From NCBI RefSeq assembly GCF_900102545.1, contig NZ_FNBN01000002.1:470264-534263 (forward strand): a DNA stretch of 64,000 nucleotides, read 5' to 3'. The stretch is from Chitinophaga filiformis (GTDB lineage: Bacteria > Bacteroidota > Bacteroidia > Chitinophagales > Chitinophagaceae). Made by a program: the position numbers and the translations under genes. The notes below the pieces were generated by a model. The model did not search any database. It was given only the letters and a program-made list of their open reading frames with translations, and was not told the origin of the DNA. Numbering within the stretch: position 1 is the stretch's first letter; each line of letters begins with the position of its first letter. Of the stretch, positions 26,535 to 36,229 are shown piece after piece.

Positions 26535-27551
26535 ATGAACGACAACTATAATGGCGCATTACAACAGCCTCTCCACTCAGGATTCAACGCTACATCTACC
26601 ACACAGGATGTGATAAAGGGAATTGACCTTCATGATAAAACAGTGATCGTTACCGGCGGCTATGCAGGTATCGGACTGGAAACAGTAAAGACACTGGTAA
26701 CTGCGGGTGCCAAAGTGATCGTACCGGCCCGCGATGTGCAGAAAGCTGCCAACAACCTGAAAGGTGTAAACAATGTAACAGTGGAAGCCATGGATCTGAT
26801 GAACCCCGCATCTATTGATGCCTTTGCAGATAAATTCCTCTCTGTCCATGCGCAACTAGACATCCTTATCAACAATGCAGGCATTATGTGGGTACCGCTG
26901 CAACGCGATCAACGTGGATATGAATCGCAGCTGGCCACCAATCATCTGGGGCACTTTCAGCTAACGGCAAGGTTGTGGCCAGCATTAAAGCATGCCAACG
27001 GCGCCCGTGTGGTGAATGTATCTTCCTTCGGCCATCAGATGGCGCCTTTCAACTTTGACGATCCCAATTTCATCAACCGGGAATACGAAACCTTACAGGG
27101 TTACGGACAATCCAAAACTGCCAATAATCTCTTCTCTGTAGAACTGGACCACCGTGGTAAAGCCTTCGGCGTAAGAGCCTTTTCCCTGCATCCAGGCTCA
27201 GTACTGGGCACTGACCTGGGACGTGTTGCACCAATGGCCTTATTCCAGCAAATGGGCACGCATGACGAGAACGGGGATATCTATCCTGAAGTAGCCGCCA
27301 GACTGAAAACCGTTGCCCAGGGCGCAGCGACTTCTGTATGGTGCGCTACCAGCCCACAACTGAACGGTATCGGTGGCGTATATTGTGAGGATGCTGATAT
27401 AGCACAACTGGATGAAGGAAACATCGTACACAATTATGACGATCCTTCCTCACTAAGAGGTGTGAAACCATATGCAGTGGATGCCACTAACGCACGAAAA
27501 TTGTGGGCGATAAGCGAAGAGATGACAGGCGTTTCATTTCCTGCGAACTAA
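26535..27551 (+). CDS. SDR oxidoreductase (retinol-dehydrogenase-like)
   Basis: A 338-residue NAD(P)-dependent short-chain dehydrogenase, longer than the 250-residue norm because of about 30 extra N-terminal residues and a C-terminal extension. Motifs: VIVTGGYAGIG for the cofactor, ILINNAGIMWVP, VVNVSSFGHQ for the catalytic Ser, and YGQSKTAN for Tyr-x3-Lys. The LHPGS segment after the active site is also typical. It is preceded by a well-formed direct-repeat operator and followed by an AraC regulator on the same strand, so inducible expression is likely. The substrate is probably a small alcohol, ketone or aldehyde. Confidence 0.93.
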   Translation: MNDNYNGALQQPLHSGFNATSTTQDVIKGIDLHDKTVIVTGGYAGIGLETVKTLVTAGAKVIVPARDVQKAANNLKGVNNVTVEAMDLMNPASIDAFADKFLSVHAQLDILINNAGIMWVPLQRDQRGYESQLATNHLGHFQLTARLWPALKHANGARVVNVSSFGHQMAPFNFDDPNFINREYETLQGYGQSKTANNLFSVELDHRGKAFGVRAFSLHPGSVLGTDLGRVAPMALFQQMGTHDENGDIYPEVAARLKTVAQGAATSVWCATSPQLNGIGGVYCEDADIAQLDEGNIVHNYDDPSSLRGVKPYAVDATNARKLWAISEEMTGVSFPAN

Positions 27552-27646
27552 CTGAATCATTCCCGGCATACAGTCCACCACAGACAGGCTGCGTGCCGGG
27601 AATTACATAATGGGATCATTCGCTGCGTTAGACCCATTCAGGGGGC

Positions 27647-27813
27647 TAATTGTTTGTAGCCCGGGATTTTCAACCCCCGGTTGTGGCGTAACGCCCATTA
27701 GGACGTACGCGGTTATAGCGTAACACCGGTTAGGGCGTACCCGGTTGCAGACATAACCCGATTAGAGTATAATCTGATTGGGTCGTAACGCCGGATTGGG
27801 GTGCACCCCGGTT
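27647..27813 (+). repeat. composite repeat: hairpin core plus degenerate 33-bp tandem units
   Basis: A core (27647-27680) reading AATTGTTTGTAGCCCGGG and then TTTTCAACCCCCGG is followed by about four units of 31-33 bases (27678-27708, 27709-27740, 27741-27773, 27774-27806). Each unit splits into two halves of about 16 bases built on CCGGTTA-GG-CGTAAC. The same core, inverted, with 33-bp units at its side, occurs at 36062-36175. It lies between the SDR stop and the AraC start. Confidence 0.75.
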
Positions 27814-27889
27814 TAACGGAATAGACACCCGAAACGGAATGCCCACACACAACGCCCCGGCATGTTTTATTTTCGTAGATTTATCAGCA

Positions 27890-28708
27890 ATGGAATTTGA
27901 AACAAAATATATTACCCCTGATATCAAACTATCGGAATTTATCGGCAAATCCTTCAGAGTAGAGGTCATGTTCGAACATCACATGCTGGTCTGGTTCATC
28001 TCCGGTGAAACTAAGATCATCCAGGCGGATGCCACATACACTTTCAACGCCGGCGATACCTTCCTGATCCCACGCAATCAGCTCGCTACTGTCATCAATT
28101 ACCCCAAGGATGGTCTGCCACACAAAGCGGTAGCCATGCATCTTACCAAAGAACGCTTAACCGATTTCTATTCCCGACATAAGGCTGTTAATGCCGGAAG
28201 AGTACAGCCACTGCAGAAGGTCTATCGCTTTACAAAACATCCACTGCTGGAAAGCTGCCTGGCATCGCTTATCCCCTATTTCGACCTGGGCGACAAACTG
28301 CCTCCGGATATCGCCACTATCAAAATTGAGGAAGCGATCAGCATCTTAAGATCCATTGATAAAGATGTAGATGGGTTACTCGCCAACTTCGAAGAGCCTG
28401 GTAAGATCAACCTGGCAGATTTCATGGAACGGCATTTTATGTTCAACATGACGCTGGACAGGTTTGGTTATCTCACCGGCCGCAGCCTGGCAACATTCAG
28501 AAGAGATTTCAAAAAAGCGTACAACACCACTCCGCAGAAATGGCTGACAGAAAAACGGCTCGAGCTGGCACATTACCAGATCGCTGAACAACGACGAAAA
28601 CCTATTGACGTATATGTAGAAGTAGGCTTCGAAAACCTTTCACATTTTTCGTATGCCTTTAAAAGCCACTTTGGATATCCGCCGAATGCACTGCTGGAAA
28701 AAAAGTAA
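27890..28708 (+). CDS. AraC-family transcriptional regulator
   Basis: A 272-residue regulator. The N-terminal part is cupin-like (MLVWFISGETKIIQADATYTF, DTFLIPRNQLATV), and the C-terminal 100 residues hold the double helix-turn-helix (LDRFGYLTGRSLATFRRDFKK and KPIDVYVEVGFENLSHFSYAFK). The frame is open to an ATG at 27839, but that extension (THNAPACFIF) is not family-like, and the ATG at 27890 begins the domain. It probably controls the SDR gene upstream through the direct repeats at 26447-26488. Confidence 0.92.
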   Translation: MEFETKYITPDIKLSEFIGKSFRVEVMFEHHMLVWFISGETKIIQADATYTFNAGDTFLIPRNQLATVINYPKDGLPHKAVAMHLTKERLTDFYSRHKAVNAGRVQPLQKVYRFTKHPLLESCLASLIPYFDLGDKLPPDIATIKIEEAISILRSIDKDVDGLLANFEEPGKINLADFMERHFMFNMTLDRFGYLTGRSLATFRRDFKKAYNTTPQKWLTEKRLELAHYQIAEQRRKPIDVYVEVGFENLSHFSYAFKSHFGYPPNALLEKK

Positions 28709-28728
28709 TGGGGCTTTCTCCTGTACGA

Positions 28729-29658
28729 TCATCTTTCATCAAAGATGTTGAGGTAGTGTACTTCCACGTAATCATATTTCTTGAACAGCTCAAACTGTGA
28801 TCTGTCGCAATAGGCATAGATAAAGTTATCATCATCCGGTCTTAGCAGGCAATACTTCTCCTCCTTGTCCCTTAACAGTTTATTGAACATCATTCCCAGC
28901 TCATAGAAATTCCATTTATCCAGGTGTTCCACTGTCTGGAAGGGACCAGCAGTAAAGACAACTCTCATCCTGTTGGAAACAGGGTCGGCCGGTGATTTGA
29001 TATTTAATTGAATAGTATTTCCCGGGTTGATGTTTAATACCTTCTCCAGCTCTTCACGTAGCCATTTCGGCGCTTCCTTATCTGCATACACCGGCAGGTA
29101 ATGCCTGCCATCGTACAGGTCCGACTGGTATCGCAGGTTCAGTTCCTCCAGTGTCAGGCGCACAGGGATCTGTGGTATGTCTTTCGCTTTATCAGGGAAG
29201 AGGGGCAGATAATTATCAGCATCTCCCAGCACTGAATAACCGGGTATGCTATTCAACACTTCCTGGCGACTGGCGAACGCAAGGTATAAACAGGACTTAT
29301 TAAATGATTCGTTTGCGCCAGCAGTACTTAGAAGCGGTACGATACCATATCCATTGAAACGGTGTATCAGTCGGGTATTGACCATTTTGACGAAATCAAC
29401 GATAAAGCCGTCTAACCTGTCTATATAGTCATCATACAGCATACGCTCCGTATGTCGTGTTAGTCCGTCTGAAAGCTCTATTTCAAGCAGAGCCTCATCA
29501 TTAGTTTTCAGCACGATCCTGCAGCTAGGGTCATTAATGGCAGCCAGTACACTGTTGAGATGTTTGATCAGTTCGGGCACAAACCATTCATGGTGGTCGG
29601 GGAACTCTTTCTTCACGGCATCGCCGTGGAAGAAACGGATAGTTTGTTTTTCAGGCAT
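28729..29658 (-). CDS. hypothetical cytoplasmic protein
   Basis: A 309-residue protein with no family that I recognise. It is soluble, with no signal peptide or membrane segment, acidic to neutral, with mixed helices and strands. Distinct segments include HGDAVKKEFPDHHEWFVPEL near the start and CYLLRP-like and YVEVHYLN near the end, and it is rich in Asp, Tyr and Leu. It converges with the AraC gene (20 bases between stops) and is transcribed alone. A minus-strand TTatTTTG near 29679-29686 could be its promoter box. A real gene judging from length and codon use. Confidence 0.75.
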   Translation of the reverse strand: MPEKQTIRFFHGDAVKKEFPDHHEWFVPELIKHLNSVLAAINDPSCRIVLKTNDEALLEIELSDGLTRHTERMLYDDYIDRLDGFIVDFVKMVNTRLIHRFNGYGIVPLLSTAGANESFNKSCLYLAFASRQEVLNSIPGYSVLGDADNYLPLFPDKAKDIPQIPVRLTLEELNLRYQSDLYDGRHYLPVYADKEAPKWLREELEKVLNINPGNTIQLNIKSPADPVSNRMRVVFTAGPFQTVEHLDKWNFYELGMMFNKLLRDKEEKYCLLRPDDDNFIYAYCDRSQFELFKKYDYVEVHYLNIFDER

Positions 29659-29944
29659 AAGAGATTATACAACGAACACAAAATAAAAAATTAGGATAAT
29701 TATTTCCTGTTTTTTTTATCTGTTGCAACGCTATAAAATATCGGAGTTCTCTTTACCTATTCGCTCCTCTTCCTTGCCTGTTAAGACTCCTCCTGATGCT
29801 TGTTCACCGACTGTTCATGCCTCTCCGGCGAAAAACAATAGGTATTTCCTCTCAGGCCAGCTAGTTTCGGGCCTTGAGTCATTAACCTCTCCCTGATACA
29901 GGGGATTATTGTTGAATCGTCATGCAGACTTCATTCAATTGCAT

Positions 29945-31099
29945 ATGCGTATTAGTAAACGAACGACTGTAACACTACTGACAGGCATTTCGCTTGTACA
30001 AATCATCGCCTGCGGCGGTAAGAAAAACAATACTGCAAAAAACGAGGTAAAGACTTACCCGGTCATGCAAATGGCTTATCAGCAGGCAGAGATAGACAAC
30101 GATTATCCTGCTACTATTCAGGGTATTCAGAACATTGAAATACGCCCCAAGATTGACGGTTACGTGGAAGATATTTATGTAGATGAAGGGGCCGCTGTAA
30201 AGAAGGGACAATTGCTCTTCCGCATCAATGCGCCGCAATATCAGCAGGCAGTAAAAACAGCGGAAGCAAACATTGAAATAGCGCGTGCAGATGTGAATGC
30301 CGCACAGATGGAACTGAACAAGGTAAAGCCGCTGGTAGACAAAGACATCGTCAGCAAATATGCTGAGGAAGCAGCCGAGTACACACTGCAATCCAAGCAG
30401 GCAGCGCTTACACAGGCCAGGGCCGCATTAAGCAATGCGCAAACAAACTTCAGCTACACCTCTATATATAGTCCTGCCGACGGCGTGATCGGCATACTAC
30501 CTTATAAGATAGGTAGTCTTATCAGCAGTACAACACCGAACCCTTTAACAACCGTATCCAATATCAGCAAGATCTATGCTTACTTCTCCATCAACGAGAA
30601 ACAGGGGCTGGATTTCTTTGCTACATCAAAGGGGAAAACCATGCAGGAAAAGCTGGCAACGCTTCCTCCTGTAACATTAGTTCTTGCCAACGGAACATTG
30701 CTTCCCGACAAAGGAAAGGTAGAGACAGCGAGTGGTCTGATTAATACTCAGACCGGTGCATTGAATATGAGAGCTACCTTTCCCAATCCGGGAGGTCTGG
30801 TCCGCAGTGGCAGCAGCGCCCTTGTACGTATTCCGGAAAAAATAGACACTGCGTTGTTAGTCCCCCAGAAAGCCACCTACCAGATACAGGGAAAATTATT
30901 CGTGTATGTGCTGGGAGAAGGTAATAAGGTCAGGTCTGTAGAGGTGACCTCCTCCGCATCTGCCGGACAGGCATTTATTATCACAAATGGGATCAGGCCG
31001 GGCGACAAAATTGTGGCGGATGGCATATCAAGCTTAAGGGAAGGCCTGGTCATAAAACCCAAACCCATCAGCGCAGCTGATGCACTAACTGCCTTGTGA
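29945..31099 (+). CDS. RND efflux periplasmic adaptor (membrane fusion protein), lipoprotein
   Basis: A 384-residue adaptor linking the inner-membrane pump to the outer-membrane channel. The lipobox ending IIAC places the lipidated Cys at 23. Then come the barrel-sandwich/lipoyl halves (EIRPKIDGYVEDIYVDEGAAVKKGQLLF and TSIYSPADGVIGI), separated by a coiled-coil hairpin rich in Ala, Glu and Gln, then the beta-barrel and membrane-proximal domains ending LREGLVIKPKP. The frame is open to a TTG at 29909, but the ATG at 29945 starts the signal peptide. It is the first gene of a three-gene operon, 28 bases ahead of the pump. Confidence 0.95.
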   Translation: MRISKRTTVTLLTGISLVQIIACGGKKNNTAKNEVKTYPVMQMAYQQAEIDNDYPATIQGIQNIEIRPKIDGYVEDIYVDEGAAVKKGQLLFRINAPQYQQAVKTAEANIEIARADVNAAQMELNKVKPLVDKDIVSKYAEEAAEYTLQSKQAALTQARAALSNAQTNFSYTSIYSPADGVIGILPYKIGSLISSTTPNPLTTVSNISKIYAYFSINEKQGLDFFATSKGKTMQEKLATLPPVTLVLANGTLLPDKGKVETASGLINTQTGALNMRATFPNPGGLVRSGSSALVRIPEKIDTALLVPQKATYQIQGKLFVYVLGEGNKVRSVEVTSSASAGQAFIITNGIRPGDKIVADGISSLREGLVIKPKPISAADALTAL

Positions 31100-31127
31100 C
31101 AATAATACTGCCTATTAAAATGATGAT

Positions 31128-34100
31128 ATGTTAAAGCGATTTATAGAACGGCCGGTATTATCCACGGTAATATCCATCATTATCGTGACGCTTGGCGTAC
31201 TCGGACTGGTATCATTACCGATATCACAATATCCTGATATAGCGCCTCCGACGGTGCAGGTGCAAGCTACTTACAGCGGTGCAAATGCCGATGTGGTAAT
31301 GAAGAGCGTGATCGTTCCTTTGGAGCAACAGATCAATGGCGTGGAGAATATGGACTATATCACCTCCACCGCTGGTAATGATGGCAGCGCCAATATCACT
31401 GTCAGTTTCAAGATAGGCAGTGATCCCAATATGGCGGCCGTGAATGTACAGAATGCTGTATCCCGTGCTACACCTTTGTTGCCACAGGAGGTAACCCGCG
31501 CAGGTGTGACAGTACAGAAAAAACAGACAAGCACCCTGCTCATCTTTGCATTGTACAGCGATAATCCCGCCTTTGACCAGACCTTCATCCAGAACTATGC
31601 GTCCATTAACGTACTGCCAGTTATCAAGCGTATACAGGGTGTAGGCGATGCCTCATCTTCCAGTACCATGGATTATTCCATGCGTATCTGGCTGAACACA
31701 GATGCCATGGCATCTTATGGGCTGGTACCTGCAGATGTCACAGCTGCGCTGGCGGATCAGAATATCCAGGCAGCACCTGGACAGTTTGGTGAGCAGGGAA
31801 AGCAAGCTTTCCAATATGTGATCGCCTATCCCGGTACCTTGACAGATCCCTCACAGTTCGGCGATATTGTGATACGTTCCAACCTGCGGGGCCGCATTCT
31901 TCGCTTAAAAGATATTGCACGCGTAGAACTGGGCGCATTAAGTTACTTCAACCCGGGCCGTGTGAACGGACATCCCGGGGTTTCTGTCAACGTCGCACAG
32001 GTAGCAGGCTCCAACGCCCACCAGGTGATCCAGCAAACACTGGAAGCCCTGCAACAGGCTTCAACAAGTTTTCCGACTGGTCTTAAGTATGCGGTGCTAC
32101 AGAATGCTGACGACTTCCTGACGGCCTCCATCGACAAAGTATTACATACACTGGCTGAAGCGTTTATACTGGTATTTATCGTCGTATTTATCTTCCTGCA
32201 GGACTTCCGTTCCACGCTGATACCAGCTATTTCAGTGCCGGTAGCTATTATCGGTACTTTCTTCTTCCTGAAGTTATTTGGGTTTACCATTAACCTGCTG
32301 ACGCTCTTTGCCATTATACTGGCGATAGGTATTGTCGTAGATGATGCTATTGTGGTAGTGGAAGCGGTGCATGCCAAACTGGATGGAGGGTATGAGTCTG
32401 CGGAGAAGGCCAGCGTGGATGCACTCAGCGAAATATCGGGGGCGATCATCTCCATTACCCTGGTGATGTCTGCCGTATTTATTCCAGTTAGTTTCATCGG
32501 CGGTTCTTCAGGCGTATTCTACAAACAGTTCGGCCTCACGCTGGCAACTGCTATTGTACTTTCGGCTATCAATGCACTTACTTTAAGCCCGGCGCTGTGT
32601 GCATTGTTCCTCACACCTCATCATGAAGAGCATAAGAAAAAAAGCCTTTTCCAACGCTTCCACACCGCATTCAATACCTCCTTCGCACAGATGACCGCCC
32701 GGTACAGTAAGGCGGTCGCTTTCCTGGCAAAGAAGGTATGGATACCGCTCTCGATACTTGCTATCTTTTGTACCATATTATATTTTCTTTCGAAAAGCAC
32801 GCCCACGGGCTTTGTGCCTGATGAAGACCTTGGCGCTGTCAACTGTAATATAGCCCTTCCTCCGGATGCATCTCTTGACAGGACGGACGCCGTTGCACGA
32901 AAGGTAGAAAAGATTGCCGGCACCATCCCGGAGGTGAATAGTATACTGGTAGTAACGGGTCGCGGACAACTATCCGGCAACGGTAACAACTATGCTTTAG
33001 TGGTCATGCGGCTTATCCCTTGGTCACAACGGAAACGGAATGTACAGGCGATCATTAAAGAGTTGTTTGCAAAGACGGCAGATATTACGGAGGCCGAGAT
33101 CAAGTTCTTCGCCCCTCCTACCATCCAGGGTTTCGGCGCTACCAATGGATTTGCATTCCAGTTACAGGACAAAACAGGCGGTAGCATCGCCAGCTTTTAC
33201 AAAGTGGGTAAGGATTTTCTGTCAGCCCTGAATGATCGTCCGGAGATACAGTTTGCCACCACCTCATTCAATCCCAATTTCCCGCAATACACGATGACCA
33301 TCAATGTGCCGAAAGTGAAAGAGGCGGGACTGAATGTGACGGATATTACAGGCGCTATGCAGGGATATTACGGCGGAATATATGCCTCCAGTTTTAACGA
33401 GTTTGGCCAGCAATACCGCGTAATGGTACAGGCGTCACCGGAATTCCGTACAACGCCGGAAAGTCTGAATGCAGTGTTTGTACGTACGCAGGATGGTCAG
33501 ATGGTGCCTATCACTGAATTCGTGACGCTGACGCAGACCTACGGGCCTCAGACTATTACCCGTTTTAATCTGTTCAATTCCATCAGCGTGAACGGTACGC
33601 CCAACCCATCCTATAGTTCAGGACAGGCTATCGGCGCCATACAGGCAGTGGCGGCAGAGACACTACCACAGGGCTATAGCTTCGAATATTCCGGTATCAC
33701 AAGAGAGGAACTGATGGGGGGTAGTCAGACGGTATTTATATTCCTCCTCTGTCTTGTTTTCGTGTTCCTCTTACTGAGCGCTCAGTACGAAAGTTACCTG
33801 TTGCCTTTTGCCATATTGCTGACCATCCCTGTCGGGATAGCAGGGACCTTCCTGTTCATCAATCTCTTTGGCATCAGTAACAACATCTACGTACAGATCA
33901 CGCTCATCATGCTGATAGGGTTATTGGCCAAAAATGCGATTCTGATAGTGGAATATGCCCTTGAAAGGAGAAAGGCGGGCATGGATATCGTTGAAGCAGC
34001 TGTTAAAGGCGCAGAAGCCAGATTACGGCCTATTTTAATGACGTCTTTTGCCTTCATCCTGGGACTTGTGCCCCTGATGCTTGCCACAGGTGCAGGCGCA

Positions 34101-34241
34101 AACGGTAACCGCTCTATTGGCACCGGGGCTGTTGGGGGTATGCTGATCGGTACCACCTTCGGGATCTTTATCACACCTGTTCTGTTTATCCTGTTCCAGA
34201 CCTTACAGGAAAAATTCAGGCGAAAAAAGCAAGTTATATGA
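31128..34241 (+). CDS. RND multidrug efflux pump, AcrB/HAE1 type
   Basis: A 1037-residue proton-driven inner-membrane transporter with 12 membrane helices and two large periplasmic loops. It opens with the family start (MLKRFIERPVLSTVIS), and the proton-relay aspartate pair is present in GIVVDDAIVVVEAVH in the fourth helix. The second half repeats the pattern (QYESYLLPFAILLTIPVGIAG, LIGLLAKNAILIVEYA). Length and order match the hydrophobic/amphiphilic-export branch, which expels drugs, dyes and detergents, not metals. The outer-membrane gene overlaps its last codon by four bases. Confidence 0.97.
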   Translation: MLKRFIERPVLSTVISIIIVTLGVLGLVSLPISQYPDIAPPTVQVQATYSGANADVVMKSVIVPLEQQINGVENMDYITSTAGNDGSANITVSFKIGSDPNMAAVNVQNAVSRATPLLPQEVTRAGVTVQKKQTSTLLIFALYSDNPAFDQTFIQNYASINVLPVIKRIQGVGDASSSSTMDYSMRIWLNTDAMASYGLVPADVTAALADQNIQAAPGQFGEQGKQAFQYVIAYPGTLTDPSQFGDIVIRSNLRGRILRLKDIARVELGALSYFNPGRVNGHPGVSVNVAQVAGSNAHQVIQQTLEALQQASTSFPTGLKYAVLQNADDFLTASIDKVLHTLAEAFILVFIVVFIFLQDFRSTLIPAISVPVAIIGTFFFLKLFGFTINLLTLFAIILAIGIVVDDAIVVVEAVHAKLDGGYESAEKASVDALSEISGAIISITLVMSAVFIPVSFIGGSSGVFYKQFGLTLATAIVLSAINALTLSPALCALFLTPHHEEHKKKSLFQRFHTAFNTSFAQMTARYSKAVAFLAKKVWIPLSILAIFCTILYFLSKSTPTGFVPDEDLGAVNCNIALPPDASLDRTDAVARKVEKIAGTIPEVNSILVVTGRGQLSGNGNNYALVVMRLIPWSQRKRNVQAIIKELFAKTADITEAEIKFFAPPTIQGFGATNGFAFQLQDKTGGSIASFYKVGKDFLSALNDRPEIQFATTSFNPNFPQYTMTINVPKVKEAGLNVTDITGAMQGYYGGIYASSFNEFGQQYRVMVQASPEFRTTPESLNAVFVRTQDGQMVPITEFVTLTQTYGPQTITRFNLFNSISVNGTPNPSYSSGQAIGAIQAVAAETLPQGYSFEYSGITREELMGGSQTVFIFLLCLVFVFLLLSAQYESYLLPFAILLTIPVGIAGTFLFINLFGISNNIYVQITLIMLIGLLAKNAILIVEYALERRKAGMDIVEAAVKGAEARLRPILMTSFAFILGLVPLMLATGAGANGNRSIGTGAVGGMLIGTTFGIFITPVLFILFQTLQEKFRRKKQVI

Positions 34242-35623
34242 AACGGCATTTCACACGGGATATTATCATCACTGGCATAGCTATGCTGGTCATGACATCC
34301 TGTTCCGTCAGCAGGAAGTATGAGTCACAAAATACGGCCGTAAAAGGGCTTTACAGAGATATTGACGAAACGGATACCAGCAATATTGCCAGTCTGCACT
34401 GGAAAGAGATCTTTACAGATACACTGCTGCAACAGCTGATCACTACAGGCATTCAGCAGAACCTGGACCTGCAGGCAGCCTATTCCCGCATCCGCCAGGC
34501 CGAAGCAACATATGACCAAAGCAGCATGCAATTCATCCCTTCCCTGGGCGTTAATCCAACAGCTACCTATGCAGGTTCCTCTGATCCACAGGCCCTCGGG
34601 AAAATTGTCACGCCTGCCCTGTATCAGACAATGCTCACAAGCAGCTGGGAGGCAGACATCTGGGGAAAACTAAGAAGCGCTAAAAGAGCCAGCCTAGCCA
34701 ATATGCTGCAGGCCGGGGCAAATGCCAGAGCCGTGCAGACATCACTGGTGGCAGGCATCGCGGCCAGTTACTATACCTTGCTGGCCCTTGACCAGCAGCT
34801 GATCATCACACAGGAAAGTGTGAAGAACTGGCAGACGACGGTCGATATTATGAAGGAGCTTAAAACTGCCAATACCGTTACAGGGGCCGCTGTTGTGCAG
34901 AGCGAGGCGAGTAAATATGCCGTATCTGTTACCATTCCTGACCTGAAACGATCTATACGGGAAACAGAGAATCAACTGAACCTGTTACTGGGGAATGTTC
35001 CCGGGCCAGTCAAACGGGCAACGCTGGACAGCCAGCATCCCATTACGTTATTACAGACAGGTGTACCCGCGCAATTACTTGCCAACAGACCAGATGTACA
35101 GGCAGCAGAGTATAACCTGAGGTACTATTTTGAACTGACGAATGTAGCACGGAGTTATTTCTATCCATCCCTGACACTCAGTGCGTCTGCCGGGTATGGA
35201 GGGTTAAGTTCTTTCTGGGGAGCGGGTTCCTGGCTCAGTAACCTGACGGCTGGATTAACACAGCCCATTTTCAGCCAGGGCCTTAATAAAGCAAGGCTGC
35301 GAGCTGCCAGAGAACAACAGCAGCAGGCAGCCCTGAACTTTAAAAACACGGTATTAACAGCCGGAGAAGACGTGTCCAATGCCATGTACTCCTACCAGAT
35401 GGCAGGGCAAAAGGCAGCAGACAGAAACCTGCAACTGGAAAACCTGAGGAAGTCAGTAGAATATACCCAGGAACTGGTACGCTACGGCTTCGCTAATTAC
35501 ACGGAGGTACTAACAGCGCAGCAAAACTTACTGGTGGCACGACTCAACAAAGTGAACGACCACCAGCAACAACTGCTGGCCATTGTATCCTTATACCGTG
35601 CATTGGGAGGCGGCTGGAGGTAA
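34238..35623 (+). CDS. outer-membrane efflux channel (TolC/NodT-type lipoprotein)
   Basis: A 461-residue outer-membrane factor completing the tripartite pump. It starts within an ATGA overlap with the pump gene. The lipobox MTSC places Cys at 22. The duplicated helical-barrel pattern is seen in LQAAYSRIRQAEATYDQSS and in LRESVEYT-like repeats near the end, with the family segment LLANRPDVQAAEYNLR at about 280-295. A short hairpin overlaps the stop codon (35610-35630), and a convergent gene begins to end 12 bases later. Confidence 0.95.
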   Translation: MKRHFTRDIIITGIAMLVMTSCSVSRKYESQNTAVKGLYRDIDETDTSNIASLHWKEIFTDTLLQQLITTGIQQNLDLQAAYSRIRQAEATYDQSSMQFIPSLGVNPTATYAGSSDPQALGKIVTPALYQTMLTSSWEADIWGKLRSAKRASLANMLQAGANARAVQTSLVAGIAASYYTLLALDQQLIITQESVKNWQTTVDIMKELKTANTVTGAAVVQSEASKYAVSVTIPDLKRSIRETENQLNLLLGNVPGPVKRATLDSQHPITLLQTGVPAQLLANRPDVQAAEYNLRYYFELTNVARSYFYPSLTLSASAGYGGLSSFWGAGSWLSNLTAGLTQPIFSQGLNKARLRAAREQQQQAALNFKNTVLTAGEDVSNAMYSYQMAGQKAADRNLQLENLRKSVEYTQELVRYGFANYTEVLTAQQNLLVARLNKVNDHQQQLLAIVSLYRALGGGWR

Positions 35624-35634
35624 GCCGCCCCGTA

Positions 35635-36015
35635 TTAGAATACATCCAGTATCATCAGTTTCTTCTCTCCTGCCGGAACAGACCAGCTGATCTCCTTTCC
35701 CTTCTGAAAGCCCAGTAAGGCCGTACCAATAGGCGCCAGCACTGATATCTTATTCTGACTGATATCTGCTTTGTCGGGCGTCACTACGGTAATAGCCAGT
35801 ATCCGTTCTGTTTCCATATCCTTGACAACAGCAGTGGAATTCAGGCCTACTACGGTATCAGGAAAGTTCTCTTTACTTACCAGCCGGGCTTTTCTTAACT
35901 CTGTTGCCAGTTCCGTTACATTATTTTTGTCGAATGATTGCGGATTGCCGTTCCGGATGTATGTTGTGAGGATATCAAAATCCTCCTTCTTTATTACCAA
36001 TTGTTCTTTTTCCAT
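35635..36015 (-). CDS. GreA/GreB-family C-terminal domain protein (Rnk-like)
   Basis: A 126-residue protein with the FKBP-like C-terminal domain of transcript-cleavage factors (ISVLAPIGTALLGFQKGKEISW followed by VPAGEKK) but only a short N-terminal helix region. It lacks the long coiled coil with two acidic residues needed for RNA cleavage, so it resembles Rnk-type or GreA-like regulators that bind RNA polymerase. It converges with the efflux operon and stands alone. Function in this phylum is not well known. Confidence 0.9.
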   Translation of the reverse strand: MEKEQLVIKKEDFDILTTYIRNGNPQSFDKNNVTELATELRKARLVSKENFPDTVVGLNSTAVVKDMETERILAITVVTPDKADISQNKISVLAPIGTALLGFQKGKEISWSVPAGEKKLMILDVF

Positions 36016-36061
36016 TTTAATTAGGTTTTGATTTAAATGATAATTCGGAAATCAATTCGGG

Positions 36062-36175
36062 CCGGGTTGTATTTGGTGGGCGAATCGATTTTCACCGGGT
36101 TGTACCCGCATGGGCGGATCGATTTCCCCGGGTTGAAAACCCGGGGCTACAGACAATTGGACTCCTACGGAGTCC
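36062..36175 (-). repeat. second copy of the composite repeat (33-bp units plus hairpin core)
   Basis: Two tandem 33-bp units (36062-36094 and 36095-36127, both starting CCGGGTTGTA and ending near ATCGATTT) abut a perfect hairpin: CCCCGGGTT (36126-36134), loop GAA, AACCCGGGG (36138-36146). CTACAGACAATT follows, then a second perfect dyad GGACTCC-TAC-GGAGTCC (36159-36175). Read on the minus strand, the core matches that at 27647-27680, and the unit strings resemble those there. It lies in the gap upstream of the Rnk-like gene. Confidence 0.8.
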
Positions 36176-36229
36176 TATTATGTTTTGTTCATTTTGTTTT
36201 GTTAATAGCGCGTTAGTCCCGCTGATCTG

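Noticed and set aside
27678..27813. Possible CRISPR array from 33-bp periodicity
   Set aside because: The units abut without unique spacers and are too degenerate; the second locus has the same composite structure without spacers.
31943..32497. 184-residue minus-strand frame within the RND pump gene
   Set aside because: Antisense shadow of the conserved pump; Ser/Thr-rich composition typical of a reverse frame.
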